DNA of 64,000 nt from Chalara sp. BL73 (GCA_918026815.1 CAKJVC010000085.1:62001-126000); one strand, 5' to 3'; positions 13,220 through 26,146 are shown, counted from the first letter of the stretch. Numbers and translations: made by a program. Notes: a model not told the origin generated them from the letters alone.

Positions 13220-14531
13220 TCATAAGTGGATGTGGAGGAGAGGGAACGTGAGGGTCGATAGTGAGGATCGGTGAAAGCAAAATACTATCTTTCTTGTGAC
13301 TATATTTAGGCGTGCGATTTTTGACAGGTCGAAGGCGGGTATGTGGAAATCGGATACAAAACACGGGAGACTAGAAGGATTGAATGCATCACTTTTGATA
13401 AATAAGTAACTGTAACTTGAATATGTAAGGCGAAATTTACGCTTTCCCTGCTTTTGGGGTCAAAGATATATACCTCTTGGCTCTGCATCTTTTTTGGTAT
13501 TTCATTGAGATGCATGAACTCCTTTGGAGGCTCATAACTCAGTTTCTATACGCCGTGGTGGTGGCCATTAGAGCGGGGCAAAATTAAGCGAGGGAACCCC
13601 CCTTTTTTTCCCAACTCTTTGTATAACTTTTTGTGAAACGGAGAAAGGGGACCGTATAAGGCAGGTGAGGGAAGAGCGAGTTTTAAGCGCGTTTGGGAGT
13701 GGGTGATGCGTGTATTCGCTCTTGGGAGCTTTTTTTTTATGTGTTGTGCACGCACATACGATAATCATATATCGTGGTATTTCCTCCCCCTCCTTTCCTC
13801 CTTGGGCTTCGGCGCGAAGCTGTAGAGTAGATGGTGGAGGTTGGTGCACAGCAGCGTGGATTGGCGGCTTTTGCTACGAGTCCGATTTATAGGTATGTTA
13901 ACATGTGGCGTGGTGGGGTTTTGGGACGGCGTGCGAGAGCGAGCTTGCGGTTGGTGTTTTTGGGAGGATCTCGTTGCTGGATTTTTCATCCTGTGGTGGC
14001 GGTGATTATACTGTCCAGTGTTCCGCTGCGTCGCTACGTCGCTGGTGGCCAGCTGGTTGCTCTTGAATGGCCATTACTGGTCGGAGCCTGAAATTGAGGT
14101 TTGACCATTACTTCGCGGCGCGCGGCGCTGTACCATGTGGATATCCACTGTATTGTCTTGCTACGGTATTCACCTGCGCCCAGCCATGGTATCTTTTGGG
14201 ATATCTTGAATCTGAGCCAGTCACAGGATTAGGCTTGCAATACTCACAATCGTGAATGCGAAAGAGGTTTCTTGGCTTGTTTTGTGAGTCGAAATCTGGG
14301 AATGTTTGATTCCTGGGATCCGGAAGGGGAGAGGAAGCTTTCACATAAAGGAGCATAATTTTTCTATCTGGATCTTTTCTTCTTTATCAAAAACCAATAT
14401 GCAATTCAAACACCAAGAATACGAAATATTCTTCTCATCATAATCAATCAATCCTACCAAGAATCAGATCAAAACTCAACTACGGATTGTTCATAACGGA
14501 AAGGAGTTCCACAAGGAACCAAGGAGCAAAA
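13220..14531. other. Intergenic spacer
   Basis: No supportable gene. GC- and purine-rich stretches near 13560-14060 give several short open frames on both strands, none protein-like. The last 150 bases are rich in A and caa/aat motifs, as expected for the leader of the next gene. Confidence 0.5.
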
Positions 14532-16378
14532 ATGTGCATCTTCTACGATATGATACATACTTGCGGTCATATTGTCCCTGATTTGAATCCTGAATTATGC
14601 TACCCGAAATTTTCGGCATACATATTTGGCAAAAGAAACGGAGATAAAAGACCACATATAGAATGGGCTTGTCCAAGAGCTGAGGAAGGTGTTAGCAAAA
14701 ATGTCCATCTCATCGAAGATGAATTTGAATGTCCTATATGTGAAATGGACGAAACAATTGATGATTTCTCTGAGGAGCCACCACAACGCGAATCTTTGAG
14801 CTCTACACCTGATCAGCAACCAAGCTTTATTGATCCTTCTATTCTTGGTGTTGGCTCTGATGCTCCACATGCCTCCACTAGTGCATCGAATCTTGCACAA
14901 CAGACGTCTGATACACAGCACCGCGAGGATGAAAATTCCAGGTCCGAAAGGCCAATTGGAGCAGATAGCCTTGCTCCTGTTGACTCCCTTGTTACTATTA
15001 AACTCAGTGATAAGGTTTCCGATGTTTGTGATAAGTTGAAGATAAGTGAAGAAGGCTTTCAAAATTTGCGGGTAAGTACTGTTGGGACCAGAACCCAAAT
15101 ATCCCTAAGCTTTGATCAGCATAACATTTGAACTAATTTCCTTTGCGAATGACAGATCGATGCAGAATACTTAATGTATAATCTGGAATTGGACCCCTCG
15201 AATTGGATACCCGCCAAACCGAAAGTTTGGAGCAAGTTTAGTATTGAAGCTAGGGCGGATGCTGTGGCCGGTTTATGCGAGGGTCTCAATAAAAATATTT
15301 ACACCTTCGCTGCCGAAGATTCAAAAATCATTAAACATACGTCTTGCAATTCAGCAGCTGCATACGTTCTATATAAAGCATTCGACTATCGCCGCAGGCT
15401 TCAACTTATAGGGAATGGGAATGTAAGCGGAGATAAGCCAAGGCCAACTGTGCCGGTTAGGAGGATTTTGCTAAACCGGCCAGAGAAACCTCAGATCTTT
15501 AGTTCAAGCATTGCCTCAGATGTCCGAAGCGTATTGGGGATCAAATCCCGTGAAGCATGGGTCGCCGTTGGGGTAAGTTAGATTACTACTACATTAAGGA
15601 CATGTTGTGATTGATGCAATACTCCGGAATGCTCCGCTTTTACATTGGCTGATTTTCTTAAATGAATAGAAGAGTGGACTAAAAATAGTATCCGATATAC
15701 TTAAAAACAGAGCCAGTGGAAGCAAGATAGTATTTTCTAGTCTGACGATTGACGAAAAAAAAGAGGCTGAGAAGTTTCTGTTGGAGAAGCATCCCTACGT
15801 CAACTTCAACAACGCAGGGACATATAATGGTGTTAACGGGGCTGTCCTCCATCTGCTACAGAGGGCAACAATTTCGTACAATAAACATCAACACGAGGGA
15901 CAGTCATCTACTTCCACCGATGAACTCCAGTCTAGAGAAACTTTGAAGGCCGGGGTATTTCAACTCCGAAAGTTGCTCAAAATTGGCATAACTGATCCGG
16001 GTGGCTATTTAGCATACGGAAAGCTGATAGTAAGTTACATTTATCTTGGTTTCTCTTTAGCTTCTACTAATTATATTAAATTCATAGCAAACTGCACAGG
16101 CGCTGGCTGGAAAGTTAATGGGCGATTCGGGAGAAGTCCCAACATGGACGAGCTTGCCCATGAGTGCCAAAAAAAGTGCGGTAGATACGATGGTAGCAGC
16201 GCATCCTATACTCAATGCATGTGAGAGTACTTCCGATATAACTGAGCCTGACATCCAGCTGAATGCTGGTGCCAAGAAGCTCTTGATATTGCAACTTACA
16301 CAGGCAAAAGTTAGATGGGCCCGAGGACGAGGCGACATCAGAGAGTTGCAAGACTACCGGTACGGAAGCGGAACTTGA
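14532..16378 (+). CDS. Uncharacterised protein with Cys/His-rich N-terminus
   Basis: Four exons, 14532-15071, 15156-15572, 15670-16029 and 16088-16378, join in frame (535 aa). Each intron has a clear GTAAGT donor. Residues 1-78 hold spaced cysteines and a CGH motif (MCIFYDMIHTCGH, then CPRAEE and CPIC). This pattern recurs in small fungal proteins starting MCxxY and may bind zinc, though no named domain is clear. The middle (80-150) is Ser/Gln-rich and probably disordered; the C-terminal half is mixed helical. I do not know its function. The end is doubtful: from about 16316 the coding character moves to another frame, which stays open to 16571 and is rich in Glu/Ala/Leu heptads. A one-base insertion in the GGG at 16315-16317 would explain it, either a real frameshift or a sequence error. 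Confidence 0.65.
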
Positions 16379-16571
16379 GGCGGCCCAAGTGAAGGAGGCG
16401 CTGGTGGATATGGCGGATCTGACTATGGACAAGGCTAGTGAGTTGAACATGTGTTTGGGGGGAACCTTTTCCCGATCATCGGTTGCTGAGTCCGACAGTG
16501 GATATCTACCAGATAGAGTTCAAGCACTGGTTCTCCCTCTTTTGGTTTATTTTTTAAGAGAAGACGTGTAG

Positions 16572-17500
16572 GAATTAAAACTTGTAGAATAGGGAAAAGT
16601 CAGATGGTAAACCACATGGATAGGAGCCTGGCATACCTGCATCATAGATTGGGGAAATACATCGCTTGATATTATACAATAATTCATAAAGATTTTTTTT
16701 TGGGAAGGATTATTTGCAAAGGTCTTCTTCCATGATAGTGATATTAGAGTGTTTGATGTATTGTTTTTGTGTGATTCCACCATGCCCGGTGAGCGAATGT
16801 CGGGCTAAAACCCAAGGCATGATTGATTATAAACTTTATTTGAGATAATCTTATTCCATGTAGAACCTAAAATACTGGTTAATTCATTGTTATAAAAAGG
16901 TACCGATATATAATTCTTGTTTCAACCTCGGAATATCACGCTGGGCAGCATCTTGACACTTTGCTCTAGCCGGCTCAGTCTCGGCTGCTCGCCCCTCGCC
17001 TGAGAGATACCGCAAGCTACTTCCAAATAGACAAACTACAATAAACAAAATTGCCAACTTTCATAATTTTCTATGCGATTAATAAGAGGCTTGGTTGCGA
17101 TTGCTGTCACTAAAACATGCACAAAGCGCAGTGTGCGATCCCGTAGCTCAACCTAGAAGGCGGACATGGGTCCTTTCCTCCCCAACCAATACACTTTGCA
17201 GCATGCGTTGAAAAAATAAGATAGGCATACCTCCTCATGCACATCACCACACCTTCGTAAGGCAGAATGAGGATGCATAATTAGGTTAACTTGTGAGTCA
17301 TAGGCTGCATTGCCACCTAAAACAGCCTCACTTCATTCTATTTGCGCATACTAGATACAAATATTAACTCAACCTCCGCTGCTGAATGAATTGAAATTTA
17401 GGTTGAAGTATCAGTTTAGTTAACGAAGATAGACAACTGGTGACAGTGAGGCTTGCACTTGTACTGTACAATCCATAACTACGTTGTTGAATCATCCAGC
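16572..17500. other. Intergenic spacer
   Basis: AT-rich sequence without a protein-like frame or a recognised repeat. It holds the 3' flank of the preceding gene and the promoter of the following one. Confidence 0.5.
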
Positions 17501-19434
17501 ATGCACCCGAAACACGCGCCAGTGGTTTCGGCCCAAACGACTATGAAGGAGTATAGAGAAGAATACCGCGAGAAACAGAAGGAGTCATTTAAGGCAGCCA
17601 ATTTGCCGTGGTTGAGGGAGCAGTTTGTGTGCATACTCGATATTATTGAACACCCACGAGCCGTGGATATGAAGAATTTTACAGGGTCGGAAGAAGAGTT
17701 ACGAACTGCAATTGAATCTCTATACGCTAATGATGGTCGGTAAGCGTTTCCTTTGATGCCAAATTATTTTAATCGGTATCCTGATTAATATTTAGGGCGT
17801 TTAATCCGACGATGGTCTACCCTCCTAACATGATTGACAATTACGGGAAAGAGTATGCACTGAATGCCCGAGGAATATATTACTCTCACAAGTACCGACC
17901 GGATTTAGTAACGATGGATCGCAAGGTGTGGGTTCCTTCTTTTGACAAAGTCGACTGGGAGGATCCGAGTGAAGGGGACAGGAGGAGACGAGCTCGCATT
18001 GCCGTGGAGCATAACATAGATAATGGGACTCGGCACAAGAGCGAATACGCGTGGGAAGCCGATGCTTGGGCTGATGTCTTTAATCAGATGAGAAATGATC
18101 CCTGTCTGGAGTTGTACGACTAACTCCCCAACTAGATGAAAAACAGTAATTATACTAACCCTAACGATAGAGACAAGCGTGACTACGTTACCTTGAAGCC
18201 AGAGACTCACTCAGTTCAACTGACTCTCACTGGTAAATCTACTGTAGTGAATCGGATACCTGACGTAACATTCGGCCTCGCCACATTTTCGGGGGAAGCT
18301 GATGGTTGGCCATTTCAAGCAGACGAGCTGAGCAGAGAAAAGCTGGAAAAGCTTTTGCTACACCGGAAGTGTGGCTTGTTGTGCGATCCCAAATGGGGGG
18401 AAACTGACCTCGTGTTCCCATTTGCGGTATATGAAGCAAAAGGTTGGAGTGGAGACTGCCGTGAAGCGCGCCATCAAGCATGTAAGGCAGGAGCTTGCTA
18501 CCTCGATATGCTTGATAATTTGGTGCGTACGCCTGGGCCAGTTGGCTCTTCTAAAGTATATCAGACAAAGACCAGCCATCAATATCAGGTTTTCGCCCTC
18601 ACATCATTTGGTGCTTACTGGCACCTACTAGTTGGATACCGGCGTCCGCGGCAAGTGAGTGAATATAGAGGAACGAAGGGAATGAGTGAAAATGTCTATG
18701 TGGGTAAACTTTGCGGATAATATATTCTGAGGTTGACTAAATTCATATAGATGTTTCAGCGAATATGGAGTGCTTATGTAACCAACGAGCGTGCGGCTTG
18801 GGAGCTTCTATCACTTATTGATCAGATCCATTTATGGGCTATCACGGAGTTTAGAACTTTTGTGACTGATCATTTGAAACCGTGGCACAAGTTTTGCGAC
18901 GACAACTACCTCTTGGATTGGAGGTCAATCTACGATGTTAAACCTGAGCTCAAGTCGATGCGGACTTGTGACGAAGACACGGATTTGCCTTTACCGAGCT
19001 GGGTTAGCCTTGCAAAGGGCTCTGTGCAACAGAAGATGCAGGTAAGAGCGCGGGAGTCTTTAGCCAGAGAGCTGGAAATCCATCATCGTCGAAAAGGAAA
19101 GGAAAAGAGTAGAGAAAGAGCCGAGTGGCATTGTAACGAAAGTGAATGCTCCGAGCTATACACCTCTGAGGGATTTTTGGACCACTTGCGAGATGTACAT
19201 GGTTATCAAGAGTCCGATTTGGGTAAGATTAAACAGTGTCTCGACAGTGCGGAAGCGGAGGACTTTCATGTGACGGAGATGCCCCATCGCGAAAGACTCA
19301 ATGGTGGAGAAAGAGAAGCTTGCTCTACCAACAACAAACGATCTCTTGTCGGGCAAAAGGCGTTGGATGTTGATTCCAGGGAGCTATCATCAGAGTGTAT
19401 TCCTGGCCCATCCAAGCGAGCAAGGAAAGAATAG
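17501..19434 (+). CDS. PD-(D/E)XK nuclease-like protein with a C2H2 zinc finger
   Basis: Four exons, 17501-17739, 17796-18113, 18171-18699 and 18751-19434, join in frame to 589 aa. The second intron is 57 nt with a perfect TACTAAC branch site; the third uses a less common GTGGGT donor. The middle has a restriction-endonuclease-like core, CDPKWGETDLVFPFAVYEAK followed by GW and a charged helix: an Asp then E-x-K, the PD-(D/E)XK pattern. The C-terminal part has a single C2H2 finger (CNESEC, then HLRDVH) in a basic region, and ends with Arg/Lys-rich residues that could be a nuclear signal. Fungal proteins with such a core are often described as PD-(D/E)XK nuclease-like; the finger would give DNA or RNA contact. 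The combination suggests a nucleic-acid enzyme or a regulator derived from one. Motif reading is direct; activity is inference. Confidence 0.7.
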
Positions 19435-20867
19435 ACTTTCGCTTCTTCCAATTTGTTACAATTCCTCCAAGGGCAATATAAAGCGCCTTCAGCGAGCTGA
19501 AACGGGAGCCGTTGAACTGTAAAAAGCAAACTCTTTTGCGGTAAGTAATATTGTGTCCCATAGTGCGATACGGACGATGTGGCATCAATTGGTGCAAAAG
19601 AGCATCGTGGACCCTAACAGTCAGGAAACTTCAAGCAATTAACCACCATTTACAATGAATACAACCATGTGCGGAAAATGTTCCTTCGATATCCGTTACG
19701 GTATGATTAGAATGGCATTGCATCCGCCTTCAAACGCAGAGAACAAGATCCCAAATCTGTGGTCTCGCCACTCCCATGAGCGGAAAGCCATAATTGACGG
19801 TAGTTGCACCTGCTGGCGACTAGACGGACTCCCAAGCCGAGCAGTTCACTCGCGGTGCCGTACAGCTAAATTATTCCGATAATTCAACATATAGGCCCCT
19901 GTTCACCGTTTCTCACCTCTTTGCACGCACGCACTCAGCCTAGTTCATATTTGCTCACCTACAGCTCAGGGTAAGGCAGCAAGATCTCAGGACCGAAGAT
20001 GGAATTCAAAATGCCCATATCGAGATGCCGACATTGGTTAAGCTGCTCTAGCAAGAGAATTCACTAGAGTCCACAGAATTTGCCCATTCACCAATACGCA
20101 ATAGCCACAAAGCCTGCTCCCAACTTTCGCTATCTTCGGACCCGAGGCAACTATAATCATGGACAGGATGTGATTTTGTACTACATCAGGAGCTGTAATT
20201 TGAGATCTAGATACACTTGGTTCACAGGCGGTGGAGAGAGACAGAAAGATTTCTTATATATGAGCACACGTTAATGTATTAAAAATAACTTCTTCATTAG
20301 ATAGTAAGAGAGGTTTTTATTAATCAATAAATTATATTACTTAATAAGGTTTAAAGTAACTAGGGGCATCTTTCAAATTCAGATATGCGCAAAAAAGCCA
20401 CTCTCTCAAGATAGCAACTATTCTTTTGTTGATCTGTGTTAAAGTCCCCAGCTGCAGCTTCTGTTTCGGCACCAATATGCTAGCTAGGCATGCATCTTAT
20501 CTGGCTCTAAAATTATGCCGTGGACACAGATGATCGGTCTCTCACCGGCAGGTGGACCTAAAAGCTCACCCGTGCGACCTTGGCTTGGACCGAGTGCCTG
20601 GGTATCAACTCTGTCGTCTTCGCTGTTCGATTTCTGTAACCCCAGGAGGGGTGGTCTTCAAGGACCCAATGCAGTGGAGTTTAGCGATAGGCCAGACCCC
20701 GGAGGGAATCGAGGATAGAAAAGGCCGGTTTTGGTTTACCTTTAAGCGAGTTTCACATGTTACAAAAGCCTATTGAGGAGGGGCTTCATGATTAAGTAGA
20801 ATATACGGTAACGACCTGGGTGTGGTCTAGATTCGTCAGAAGCAGACGAGGAGAAAGAAAATATCAA
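19435..20867. other. Intergenic spacer
   Basis: No supportable gene. A short open frame at 19655-19882 (75 aa, five cysteines) has no splice context and no recognisable motif. The segment 20275-20350 is very AT-rich. This gap marks the left edge of the catabolic cluster. Confidence 0.5.
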
Positions 20868-22782
20868 TTATAGTGCAAACTCTTTAACAAAGCCTTCTAT
20901 CGCCTGAAGTGCCAGCCTAACGTGCTTTTCTTCGTGAATCATGTTGATAGAGAAGAAGCCCCTCTTTCCGATATACAAACCATGCCCCAGCAAGTAGAAG
21001 AAGAAACTATTGAGCAACACCTCACTCTCGGGTCCTTGGAAATGAACGCCCACCAAGCTCCCAAATCCTGTAGCCTCCAGCTTTGACCCCCAGCTATTCT
21101 CGCTGGCAATGCGATTAATGCCGTCGCGTAACAAATCACCAATACCATTCATCTGCGCGAAAATATCTTCGGTAAGCAACTTCGAGGCCGCGATCCCGGC
21201 CGTCATGGTGAAGATGTTGTTGTTGAAAGTCCCTGAATGTGTCAGGCTCTGCACCCCAGCTTCAGTCGAAGCATTAAGATTGAACCTCTCCATAATCTCC
21301 TGCTTTCCACCGAACGCACCAAAGGTGAATCCTCCACCGAGGTATTTCCCTAGAGTTGTCATATCAGGTATGATATCGAAGTATCCCTGGATCCCATGAA
21401 AGTGCAATCTCGATGTCATGACTTCGTCAAAGATGAGGATGGCGCCGATCTTGGTGGCTGCCTCCCGCAGGAATTGAAGAAACTCGCGTTTCCCAGGTAT
21501 GCATCCTCCTGCCCCGAGGACGGGTTCTACAAGTATGGCTGCTATTCTGTCTGTTAAGAGACCTCTGGTACCTTCGATGTCGTTGTATGGGGCGACGATG
21601 AAGTCGTGTGGGATGTTCATTGGCTCGTGTTCATGGTGGAAGGATAGAGTTCCTCCATGGTAGCCATTTTTGAATACTACCACCTAAATTGGGTTTTAAA
21701 ATCAGGTCTAGCTTTCACAAATGCGTCAAAAGATATTCCTTACCTGATTTCGCTGCGTGTGAAATTTCGCCACCGCGATAGCCATCTGATTCGCCTCTGT
21801 TCCTGAATTGCAGAATCGAACGCGCTCCAAGCTGGGAAATCGCCGCTGTATCAAGCGTCCAAAAGTTGCTTCGTGCTCAGTTAGACCGCCGAGATTGATT
21901 CCTATCTTCAAGGCTTCCTGGACAGCAGCTTGTAATGTGGGATGAGAGTGGCCGTAAATTCCTGCTGAGTACTCTGACACAAAGTCAACATACTCTTTGC
22001 CATCAAGGGAGGTGACATAACACTGTCGACCCGATTTTAAAACCAGAGGAAATGGAGAATAAGCCAAAACGGATCTCGTATTACCACCAGGGAGAGTCTG
22101 CGTTGCCAGTTTATAGGCGGCTTCTGATTTAGAATTCTCTGCGGCGTAAGTTTTGAGCAGATGTGCCAGTTTGACATCCAAATTTGGGTTGAACACATCG
22201 CCTTTACGTTCAGAAAGCACGGCATCTGTTGAAGGGCCATTCGGTTGACTTTTGGCCTCCCTTGTGGTTGGTTCAGGGGTTGCAGAGGATCGAGATGGAT
22301 AGATTGTTTGCTCACCATGTCGAGGTTCGACATACACGGTGACTAGATCCTTCATGCGTAATATTTTCCCCTTAGAGCCTTTTCCGATCCATATCAAACT
22401 TCCCTCCGTTGCTGTATGCTCGGTCTTGGAAGCAACGTCAAGAAGTGTGATCTCTCCTGAGCAGTTCACTTGGTCAGAATTTGCTCTGCAATAAGGATTA
22501 GTAGACAATTGATGGGGTCTTACCGGACACAACATATTTGGCCTCGTCATATTCAGCTACTATCTCTTCGGATTCCTCTGTGGATTCACCAACATGCTTC
22601 CAGGAACCAATACGAATAGGCGTTTTGGATTCAGGACTGTCAAATGTTCAGCGACAACTCTCTTGCCAGCAGGATATATTGCTCACTTACTCGGACGCTA
22701 CTAAATGAGTCCAGTAATCATTCTTGTGGTTGAAGGCGAATTTGTGGCCTAGTGGGGCATCATGAATGACTCGGAGTGACAT
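20868..22782 (-). CDS. Fusion of a cupin domain and a class-III aminotransferase
   Basis: Exons on the minus strand are 22782-22691, 22636-22524, 22456-21744 and 21683-20868; they join in frame to 577 aa. Residues about 25-125 form a small cupin of the EutQ/DUF861 type (RIGSWKH, EYDEAKYVVSGEITLLD, then IGKGSKG). A linker of about 40 residues, rich in Ser, Pro and Thr, leads to a class-III PLP aminotransferase resembling glutamate-1-semialdehyde aminomutases: RFCNSGTEAN, the YHGG block, IFDEVMTSRL with the cofactor Asp392, and TTLGKYLGGG with the Schiff-base Lys419. Fungi make heme precursors by ALA synthase, so a heme role is unlikely; some relatives of this family are beta-amino-acid transaminases. 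It is divergently transcribed from the permease, with a shared 1.06-kb promoter. Domain calls are strong; the substrate is unknown. Confidence 0.88.
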
Positions 22783-23843
22783 CTTAACTATTGAACTCCT
22801 ATTGTTTTGATGAAGGCTGCAGTTAGTGTCGGTGTCCGTGTACCCAAGGCCGATTGTTCACGTCGTGAGTGTTCTCCAACCTCCAACAGCGTTATCAGAG
22901 GGGCGGGCCAATGGTGCTCATATGAGTACTATTAGATACCAGGAATGCCACCGAAGGTGCGAATCATGAGCCGAAGGGCGTATTGTGCTCTCAAGTAAGG
23001 TGCTTATCGGCTATTGACGGGCCTGGGACCCCAAATAGATGAGTATCGGATATCGGATCTGGTCGGCAAGTATAAACAGAAATGGGGGTATATATCTATC
23101 TTCCTGGGTTCCTGGCAGTGTATAGCGGTTTATCCCACCCGAACCTGAGAAGCAACGGGCCGAAAGAAGTGGCCGGCGGAGACTTTTTGCAGTTGGTGCC
23201 AAGCCATATCTCTCCACTGCCAAGATCCCAACTTTGACTTCCAAGTCGCCCTTGTGTTTAAACTATCTAGACTACTAAAGGATTCCATGTCAGCCACCAG
23301 TGGACCGGTAATGGGTGGTTACCCCTAGTATGGCGGCCCCGAACCTTATTACTTACATTGTATTCTTGTCGTAACTATGTTATCTGGATCTGAAAATGTG
23401 GGGCGTAAAACCATCCCCTTCGTCCTCCCCCCGTCCAGTCCAGTCCTTGAAGCCTTTAAAACACTTTTCTGAGCCCAACATAGCCCGTCTGCGTGATCCC
23501 TCATCTCTTCTCTCTGTATGCCTATATGGCGCCTAGCGTTTTATATATTATTGTGAGGCGGCCAACTCCCGGCAGTGATTGCCAGCCGTGATCATCTCTG
23601 AATGTGGTTTGATGATAAAACCAACAGCATCTCTCGACTGATCATCACTTCCCAGTCCATTCCCAATCAACTCTGCAAAGCCTACAAGTGCTCAAATAAG
23701 TCATTACCCCTTCACCAGCTCTACATCTCCGAATACCAAGTTCGTCTACTGCTTTTCCTTGCCTTTGGGCAGACTCGTCTCATCTCCATCGGCCAGCCGG
23801 GCAATAATTTCCCGTTCCAAGGCTTAATCAGTTCTCTAGCACC
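22783..23843. promoter_or_regulatory. Shared divergent promoter of the aminotransferase and permease
   Basis: Both flanking start codons point outward, so this region must drive both genes. At 23047-23066 three CGG triplets occur (cggatatcggatctggtcgg), the first two separated by four bases. Zn(II)2Cys6 factors commonly bind paired CGG triplets, so this is a candidate operator for the cluster regulator at 28779-31479. Binding is inference. Confidence 0.4.
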
Positions 23844-25699
23844 ATGTCAGACGCAATTCAACACAAAATATGGAGTGACGGCGATGCTCCTCAAAAAACC
23901 CGTGATGAGGCAGAGAATCAAGCGGTGCAAGACTTGGGCTACGAGCCTGTCTACCGTCGTGCCTTCAGCAGTTTGACAGGAGCGGCATTGGCGATTGCAT
24001 TGGCGTCGCAAGTACCCTCGTACAATGCTATCTGCCTTCCATCATACTGACTGGTCCTTAGGCCTATGTCGGCGTTCTTAATTATCGCCTTTTATCAGGT
24101 TTTCAACGCAGGTTATTGGGGCCTGACTTGGTAAGTAACAAACTATGCAGAAATGGCTCACAATTCCGATGACCTTGCCAGGGGTTGGTTCATCCCGTGT
24201 ATCCTTTTCTTTCCGGTAGCTCTATCGGTTGCTGAGCTGTCTTCGTCCATGCCTATCAACGGAGTTTACTACTGGTGGACCGCCGCTCTAGCACCGCCTA
24301 AATATTCGCGTGTGGCTGCTTTCTGCGTCGGCTGGGTCATCCTCATTGCGTCCATGGTCAGCATTGCCAGCTTCACTTTTGCATTGGCCACGAACATCAG
24401 TGTCATTGTCCCGATGCTCGTGCCAACTTTCGTAGCCACGCGACCTCAGGTTATGGGAATCGCTTACGCTATTCTCCTTTTCTGGTTTACACTCTCGCTG
24501 CTGCGTGTTGAGAGATTAACTAAAGTCCTCGTTGCCTGTGGTATGTCGTCCTGTCTGTCCCATGTCGTTCAGAGTCCATACTGATCTATTCTCAAGCATT
24601 CATCGCACTTTTCACCAGCGTAATACTCATTGTTGCGCTTCCAGCAGCAACAGCACGTAACGGCACCGGGTTCGCCAAGGCATCGGACGTCTTTGGTAAC
24701 TTCACAAACTACTCCAGCTGGCCAATTGGGATCGCAGTACCTTCTGCATGGTTCTCCGTAGCTTGGGCTGTAACTGGCTGGTCTTATCCTGCTTTTATAG
24801 CGGAGGAGACCCATGATGCCCGCAGAGCTGTTCCAAGATCCATTATTACCTCCTTCAGTCTTATGTCTGTGATAGGAATGATTGTTTGTCTTGTTGTAGC
24901 TTTCTGTATCCCAGATATGGATAGCTTTGCCCTGGATCCCAGGTAAACCGCGCATTCCCTATTACTCATTCCTCCCAACGGTAGTTCTAACCTTGATGAC
25001 AGTGGGTTACCTATGTTTACACTTCTCCCCCAAACATGGGGAGTGAAATTAGCATTTACCTTCACCATAATCGTCTGGGCATCGGTCGTATGGGGAGGAT
25101 GCGGGATGATTACTCCCTCCTCTTGCCAGATTGCTGCTTTTGCTCGAGATGGTGGTCTCCCTTTTAGCGAACTCTTCACACGTGTACACGCCTACTCGAA
25201 TTTGCCTCTACCGGCAGCCATGCTTCTGACTGGAGGATCACTGCTACTCCTCTTGTTCAGTCTCTCCCCGGTCGCTTCGACCATCATTTATTCATTAGCT
25301 ATCATCGCAACGTTATGCACCCAGCTCATCCCCATGGGCTTCCGAATCTTCGCCGGCACGCGATTTACACCTGGACCATTTAGTCTTGGAAGATTCAGTA
25401 TTCCTATCCACACTTTTGCTGTCATCTTCCAGGTCTATATGGTTATAATGCAATGTTTCCCAGTCACACCAGATTTGGAGGCAGCTACTTTTAATTACAA
25501 TTGGGTCTTCACTCTCGGAGTCGTGGTGCTCATTGTGTTAGCATGGTTTATTATTGGAAAAAAAAACTTTAAGGGTCTAAATATCCCGATTATCGAGGGA
25601 AATTCACTTCAACAACAGGCCAGTTATGCGAACGGTGGCGATGAGTTGAGCAGAAATGCTAGAAGAGTTCACTCCAAGGATTCAAGATCTAAGAAGTAA
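23844..25699 (+). CDS. APC-superfamily amino acid/amine permease
   Basis: Five exons, 23844-24019, 24062-24130, 24182-24540, 24597-24942 and 25003-25699, join in frame to 548 aa. The first intron (42 nt) is among the shortest here. The protein has about 12 hydrophobic segments after a polar N-terminus of about 45 residues. Family marks include YEPVYRRAFSSLTG before the first helix, YYWWTAALAPPKYSRVAAF, the EETHDARRAVPRSI loop after a GWSYPAFIA helix, and GRFSIPIHTFAVIFQVYMV near the end. This matches the fungal GABA/choline/amino-acid permease group (Uga4/Hnm1-like) of the plasma membrane. Its place beside an aminotransferase and two FAD amine oxidoreductases suggests it imports the cluster's substrate. 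Transported compound unknown. Confidence 0.9.
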
Positions 25700-26146
25700 G
25701 TAAACGGAAGCTCTAGCTTTTTCGAGGTCGGGGATCTGAGTTTGTTAAGGAGCCTCATAGTTATGTAGTATGTGAATTCTCCAAGCTTTAGAGACTTTAG
25801 GGCTAGATATTATCGTTTGTACATTAATGTGAGAAGAATGTTACACTGACTGCTAAATATTTTCACCATGAGTCGAATTCGATCTGTCAATTGTTAAAAA
25901 CATTGTCGGTATAGTACTTTGGAAGCAACAAGTTATTTGCTGAAGGGTCTCGAGTTCACTTTGGTAATTGTGTTGATAGCGTACAATAATTTGACAATGA
26001 CTCTGCTTGCTGCACAATTACACAGCATGCACGCGAGCCTAATAAGAGTAAATTCGGTAGTTTATGCTAAATGGCATACCTTCTCGAAATTGGTCAATTA
26101 ATCCAGACACAGAAGATAAGATGGTTGCTTTCATTCTCAACTCATG

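Noticed and set aside
12729..13364. 211-codon minus-strand frame inside the GH55 gene
   Set aside because: It is the antisense shadow of a well-supported coding exon.
19655..19882. 75-codon plus-strand frame with several cysteines
   Set aside because: The cysteine spacing matches no pattern I know and there is no supporting context.
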